From Croceibacterium salegens (GTDB taxonomy: Bacteria; Pseudomonadota; Alphaproteobacteria; Sphingomonadales; Sphingomonadaceae): a stretch of 64,000 nucleotides of DNA. The DNA is taken from assembly GCF_009827435.1 (NCBI RefSeq), contig NZ_WTYM01000033.1:248001-312000 (forward strand), given 5' to 3'. Of this stretch, positions 61,335-64,000 are shown in pieces (position 1 is the stretch's first letter; the number at the start of each line of letters is the position of its first letter). Position numbers and translations under genes: made by a program. Below the pieces are notes generated by a model. The model saw nothing but the letters and a program-made list of their open reading frames with translations, was not told where the DNA came from and made no database searches.

Positions 61335-61429
61335 TCGTCATTGCGAGGGGCCGCAGGCCCCGCGGCAATCCAGGGCGGCCCGCGAGACCTCCCTGGATTG
61401 CTTCGTCGCTTCGCTCCTCGCAATGACGA
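61335..61429. repeat. palindromic dispersed repeat, copy 2 (between ftsY and yciB)
   Basis: The outer arms TCGTCATTGCGAGG (61335-61348) and CCTCGCAATGACGA (61416-61429) pair perfectly. The inner arms GCAATCCAGGG (61365-61375) and CCCTGGATTGC (61391-61401) pair over 11 bases. The small hairpin GGGGCC-gca-GGCCCC (61347-61361) sits where copy 1 has GCGACC-gga-GGTCGC, so the stem is kept with different bases. The yciB start follows ten bases after the right arm. Confidence 0.87.
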
Positions 61430-61439
61430 GGGAATCTAG

Positions 61440-62093
61440 ATGGCCGACACCCCGCCCCCGGCAAAGAAGCAAGGCACCGGCTGGCTCAACCTGCTGGTCG
61501 ACTACGGCCCGCTGCTGGTGTTCTTCGCAGTGTACTGGGTCTACGCCCCGGCCAACAAGGAAGACGGGATCGGCACGATCTTCGCCGTCGTCCATTCGAC
61601 CGGCGCTTTCATCGTCGCCGCAGTGATCGCGCTTGCAGCGTCAAAGTGGCTGACCGGCAAGGTCTCGCGCATGCTCGCGCTCTCGACCACTCTCATCGTC
61701 GGCTTCGGAGGACTGACGATCCTTCTGCGCGATCCCTTCTACGTGCAGGTCAAGCCGACCGCGCTCTACGCCTTCTTCGGCGTCGTGCTGCTTGCCGGCT
61801 GGATGCGCGGCAAGGCGCTGTTGCAATGGCTGCTCGAAGCCGCTTTCGAGGGCCTGTCCGACGAAGGCTGGCTGAAGTTGAGCCGCAACTGGGGAATCTT
61901 CTTCCTGTTCCTCGCCCTGCTCAACGAGATCCTGCGCCACTACCTAAGCTTCGGCGACTGGCTCACCGCCAAGCTGTGGGTCTTCATGCCGCTGAGCTTC
62001 CTCTTCACTTTCACCCAACTGCCGATGCTCCTGCGCCACGGCCTGTCGCTGGGGCAAGAGGAAGAGGTGATCGAGAACCCGCCCGTCGAGTAA
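61440..62093 (+). CDS. yciB: inner-membrane protein YciB (septation protein A/IspZ family)
   Basis: The protein has 217 residues and about five helices. The start WLNLLVDYGPLLVFFAVYWVYAP, the PTALYAFFGVVLLAGWMRGKALL segment and NWGIFFLFLALLNEILRHYLS are typical of the family. It is linked to cell envelope synthesis and division. The putative ribosome-binding site GAGGGA (61428-61433) touches the right arm of the palindromic repeat. Its position after ftsY is common in alphaproteobacteria. Confidence 0.93.
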   Translation: MADTPPPAKKQGTGWLNLLVDYGPLLVFFAVYWVYAPANKEDGIGTIFAVVHSTGAFIVAAVIALAASKWLTGKVSRMLALSTTLIVGFGGLTILLRDPFYVQVKPTALYAFFGVVLLAGWMRGKALLQWLLEAAFEGLSDEGWLKLSRNWGIFFLFLALLNEILRHYLSFGDWLTAKLWVFMPLSFLFTFTQLPMLLRHGLSLGQEEEVIENPPVE

Positions 62094-62099
62094 ACTAAG

Positions 62100-62130
62100 C
62101 TCACGTCCGCAAGTGAGACGAATGCGGACG
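62100..62130 (+). terminator. possible terminator or attenuator-like hairpins after yciB
   Basis: CGTCCGCA (62104-62111) pairs with TGCGGACG (62123-62130). A shorter pair CTCAC (62100-62104) / GTGAG (62113-62117) overlaps it, so only one can form. No T-run follows. Confidence 0.4.
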
Positions 62131-62747
62131 CTAGTCGTGTCCCAAAACAATATCGGCGAAGGCCCCCGGATTTCCTCGCAGCCCACCATTCCAATTTTTT
62201 GCTCGTCTGCCGACGAACAAGACCTTTTCCATGACGTAAAATTGGACGCTGATCCCCGCGGTCCCAGGTCGGGGAGCATCGTTAGGTAAGTTCTTGGATT
62301 ACTGAGGAGCTGTTCAAGCGACAACCTACCCGCTGCACTGAGGCTTGTCATTTCGTTTCAAACAAGTTCAGGCTCTATGTTGAGGAGCCAGCTCGTACCG
62401 TCTCCAACTACTGTACTTTTGCGCCAAACTGTACCTGTGTCTTTCTATACGATTACGGTCGTCTCGGAACGAACATGATGAACGATCACGCACTCCACGT
62501 AAATGATGAAACGGCAGTCAGGCGTCATAGTTTGGTAGCATTCTCGGATTTCGAAGCGTCTCACCAATTTGGGCGACACGGGAGGCGAAAAGATCTTGAT
62601 TATACGCCGTTGGGGTGAGTTGAACGCAGGCCGAAAAGATCATGGCACGGGAACCAAGAATGGTGTTTTCATGTCAGCATACTCGCGTCTTGTGATGATT
62701 TCCGCAAACGAGAAATTGGGAGATATTCTGCTTTTCTCGGCCGACAC
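62131..62747. other. gene-poor, lower-GC stretch
   Basis: About 620 bases hold no open frame with a credible start and coding pattern on either strand; the longest plus-strand frame has 60 codons (62569-62751). Base composition is clearly lower in GC than the surrounding genes. It may be remnant or inserted DNA next to the decayed kup tail. Confidence 0.5.
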
Positions 62748-63035
62748 CTAAGTCTCGACCTAGCTCCCCAGTTCGACCACGCGGATCTTCGGCATCTAGA
62801 AGAACTCCATCCGCGTCACGGCGTTGCACATCATCCAGGCGAAATGCTTTTCGCGCCATACAGCCATGTCTGGCTATTCCACACTGAGCAAGGCCTGACT
62901 GGTGAGGAAGAAGCTGGTGTGCACAATCTCGAACGGCGTGCCATCCCCGCAATGCTCAATTTCGGCGAAGACCGGGGCGATGCCGTCGCGTTCGCGCCAC
63001 TGCCGCATGGCGGCAATGGCCGGATCGATCCGCAT
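62748..63035 (-). pseudogene. kup: remnant of Kup potassium transporter C-terminus
   Basis: One continuous minus-strand frame of 96 codons reads CGDGTPFEIVHTSFFLTSQALL, then PDMAVWREKHFAWMMCNAVTRMEFF, then MPKIRVVELGS, then VET. This matches the end of Kup/KUP potassium uptake proteins, which typically close with ...FFL-S-R..., W-RE--FA-M-RNA---M-FFR-P-NRVVELG-QVEI. In-frame TAG codons at 62874-62876, 62796-62798 and 62760-62762 interrupt it, and a last TAG ends it at 62748. No membrane part of Kup remains nearby. The first 53 codons still form a small open frame. Confidence 0.65.
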
Positions 63036-63048
63036 CGCCCCGCCCCGC

Positions 63049-63207
63049 TCAGATCAGCCCGCTGGTCAAGGGCGAGGTCTCGAATACGAAAGTGGCGAGG
63101 ATAATGATCGAATCGTCATGCGTCGGCCCCTGTTCGAGGCTGCCGAAGACGCCGGTCACGTGGGTGAGGTCCGGCAGGCTGTTGATGTCGATGATTGGTA
63201 GCTTCAT
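63049..63207 (-). CDS. 52-residue small protein, unknown function
   Basis: The ATG at 63205-63207 has GGAG seven bases upstream on the coding strand. The product has an acidic, Leu/Ile-rich pattern (MKLPIIDINSLPDLTHVTGVFG, then HDDSIIILATFVFE) with regular codon usage. I recall similar short proteins from sphingomonads but know of no function. It lies between the siroheme synthase stop and the kup remnant, all on the same strand. Confidence 0.6.
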   Translation of the reverse strand: MKLPIIDINSLPDLTHVTGVFGSLEQGPTHDDSIIILATFVFETSPLTSGLI

Positions 63208-63314
63208 TTTCGGTCTCCGTTGTTGAAGCGAGGTTGCGACCCCGCCCGGGAAACCTGCCGACCACCAGCCAAGGCCGGAAATTAAATCATTGTAACAGGA
63301 CGGAAATTATCCGC

Positions 63315-64000
63315 TCATCCGAGCCGCAGGACCAGCGTAAGACCGGGCCGGTCGTCGCGAGGGGCGGCGTCGAGCGGATATCGCGCGGCATCGGCGCGGG
63401 CGCGGCCGAGGATCGTGCCGGGTACGGTCGCCTCGTGCAGGATGGTATCCGCTGCACCAAGCAGTTGCAGCTGGCGCATGGTGAGTTCGTCGGGATCGGG
63501 CTTCACCGCCAGTTCGATGCGGCTCGCCCGCGGGCGTTCGGCGAGATCGGAGGTGAGCCAGCGCGCCACCTCATCCGGGCCGGCCCCGTTCATCGGGTCG
63601 AGCGGGCCACCTTCCTCCAGCGCCGCATCGAGCATCCGGCGGCGCTCGATAGCGTCGGGCCAGCGCGCGCGTATCGCATCGCGCGACACCCCCAGCGCCT
63701 GCGCCAGCCGTCCTAGGCCAGCAGGCAGGATCGTCTCGAGCCGCAGCCGCAGGTGCTTGGCCAGCCCGGCCGAGGCCCCGTCCGTCCCGATGGCGATCTG
63801 CACCGGGTCGCGGTCGAGCACGCTGGGCGTGGTGAAGTCGCACAGCTCGGGCATGTCGACCACGTTGACCAGCATCCCCGCCTCACGCAGCCGCGCCGCG
63901 GTCGCTTCAGCCAGCGCAGGGTCCTCGAGAGCGACGAAGGCAATCCGCACGCCGGCTTCGACCGCCTCGCGGGCATCGCTCAGCAATTCGGCCCCCGCCC
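63315..64000 (-). CDS. cysG: siroheme synthase N-terminal-type protein (precorrin-2 dehydrogenase/ferrochelatase), 5' part beyond window
   Basis: At least 228 codons run off the right edge. The NAD-binding half includes IAFVALEDPALAEATAARL and NVVDMPELCDFTTPSVLDRDPVQIAIGTDGASAGLAKHLRLRLE, the Met8/CysG signature. It is followed by the dimerisation helix bundle. The tail KPDPDELTMRQLQLLGAADTIL resembles only the beginning of the methyltransferase domain and then stops, so the SUMT part is truncated. It would oxidise precorrin-2 and insert iron for sulfite or nitrite reductase. A TTG at 63986 is not the true start, as the frame stays open. Confidence 0.88.
   Translation of the reverse strand, partial: AGAELLSDAREAVEAGVRIAFVALEDPALAEATAARLREAGMLVNVVDMPELCDFTTPSVLDRDPVQIAIGTDGASAGLAKHLRLRLETILPAGLGRLAQALGVSRDAIRARWPDAIERRRMLDAALEEGGPLDPMNGAGPDEVARWLTSDLAERPRASRIELAVKPDPDELTMRQLQLLGAADTILHEATVPGTILGRARADAARYPLDAAPRDDRPGLTLVLRLG

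Noticed and set aside
62569-62751. 60-codon plus-strand frame
   Set aside because: It has no ribosome-binding site and no recognisable pattern, and its end overlaps the kup remnant on the other strand.
1-64000. CRISPR array, prophage, insertion sequence or toxin-antitoxin pair
   Set aside because: No regular short repeats with spacers, no transposase or integrase, no phage structural genes and no paired small toxin/antitoxin genes were seen.

Overview
The window is about 64 kb of a GC-rich bacterial chromosome. It most likely comes from an alphaproteobacterium of the order Sphingomonadales, and the family Erythrobacteraceae fits best. The grounds are the many TonB-dependent receptors, the alphaproteobacterial Fur/Mur type with an HHDH metal site and no CxxC, the MucR-type regulator, the class II DAHP synthase, the MEKHLA, DUF1489 and DUF5996 proteins, and the housekeeping gene order tsaB-rimI-mucR-fur-plsC-miaB-phoH-ybeY-corC. 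The lineage is inferred from protein character, not from a database match.

Layout. 1-10000: edge-truncated GMC oxidoreductase, MEKHLA protein, two glutathione S-transferase-fold enzymes, a TbpB-like surface lipoprotein and two TonB-dependent receptors (TBDRs). 10100-19640: tRNA-Gln, an EamA protein, then a nutrient-acquisition block with a VOC protein, two sulfatases (one without a signal peptide, one with a Tat signal), a LysR regulator, a third very large TBDR and an aromatic-acid-type MFS importer. 19700-23574: a tightly overlapping egtB-egtD-DUF5996 operon for ergothioneine, followed by a membrane-anchored retropepsin. 23780-28199: class II DAHP synthase and a large secreted M16 peptidase. 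28263-37142: a long housekeeping run (Nfu, nitroreductase, TsaB, RimI, MucR-like remnant, Fur, PlsC, MiaB, PhoH, YbeY, CorC). 37217-44088: LysR, cyclophilin, MgtE, TetR plus glycosyltransferase, DUF1489, serine hydrolase. 44089-45800: a lower-GC, gene-poor stretch against the 3' end of a tRNA-Met gene. 45801-53217: LigT, MltG, FabF, AcpP, AspS, RNase D, OxyR. 53229-62093: EF-hand protein, PgsA, MFS protein, EVE protein, GGDEF-EAL protein, DapF-MtaB-FtsY and YciB. 62094-64000: a second lower-GC gene-poor stretch, a decayed kup potassium-transporter tail, a 52-residue small protein and an edge-truncated siroheme synthase.

How the genes work together. The sulfatase-TBDR-MFS block looks like uptake and desulfation of a sulfated, possibly aromatic, compound. 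EgtB, EgtD, the glutathione enzymes and OxyR give a thiol and peroxide-defence theme. TsaB, MiaB and MtaB all modify tRNA position 37. FabF, AcpP, PlsC and PgsA belong to fatty-acid and phospholipid synthesis.

The most notable structures are not ordinary genes. Two roughly 90-base palindromic repeats share a fold, with paired base changes in one stem. Each sits at the translation start of its downstream gene (ybeY and yciB). In addition, the MucR-like gene has an in-frame stop and no normal start, and the kup tail carries three in-frame TAG codons. I found no CRISPR array, prophage, insertion sequence or rRNA operon.
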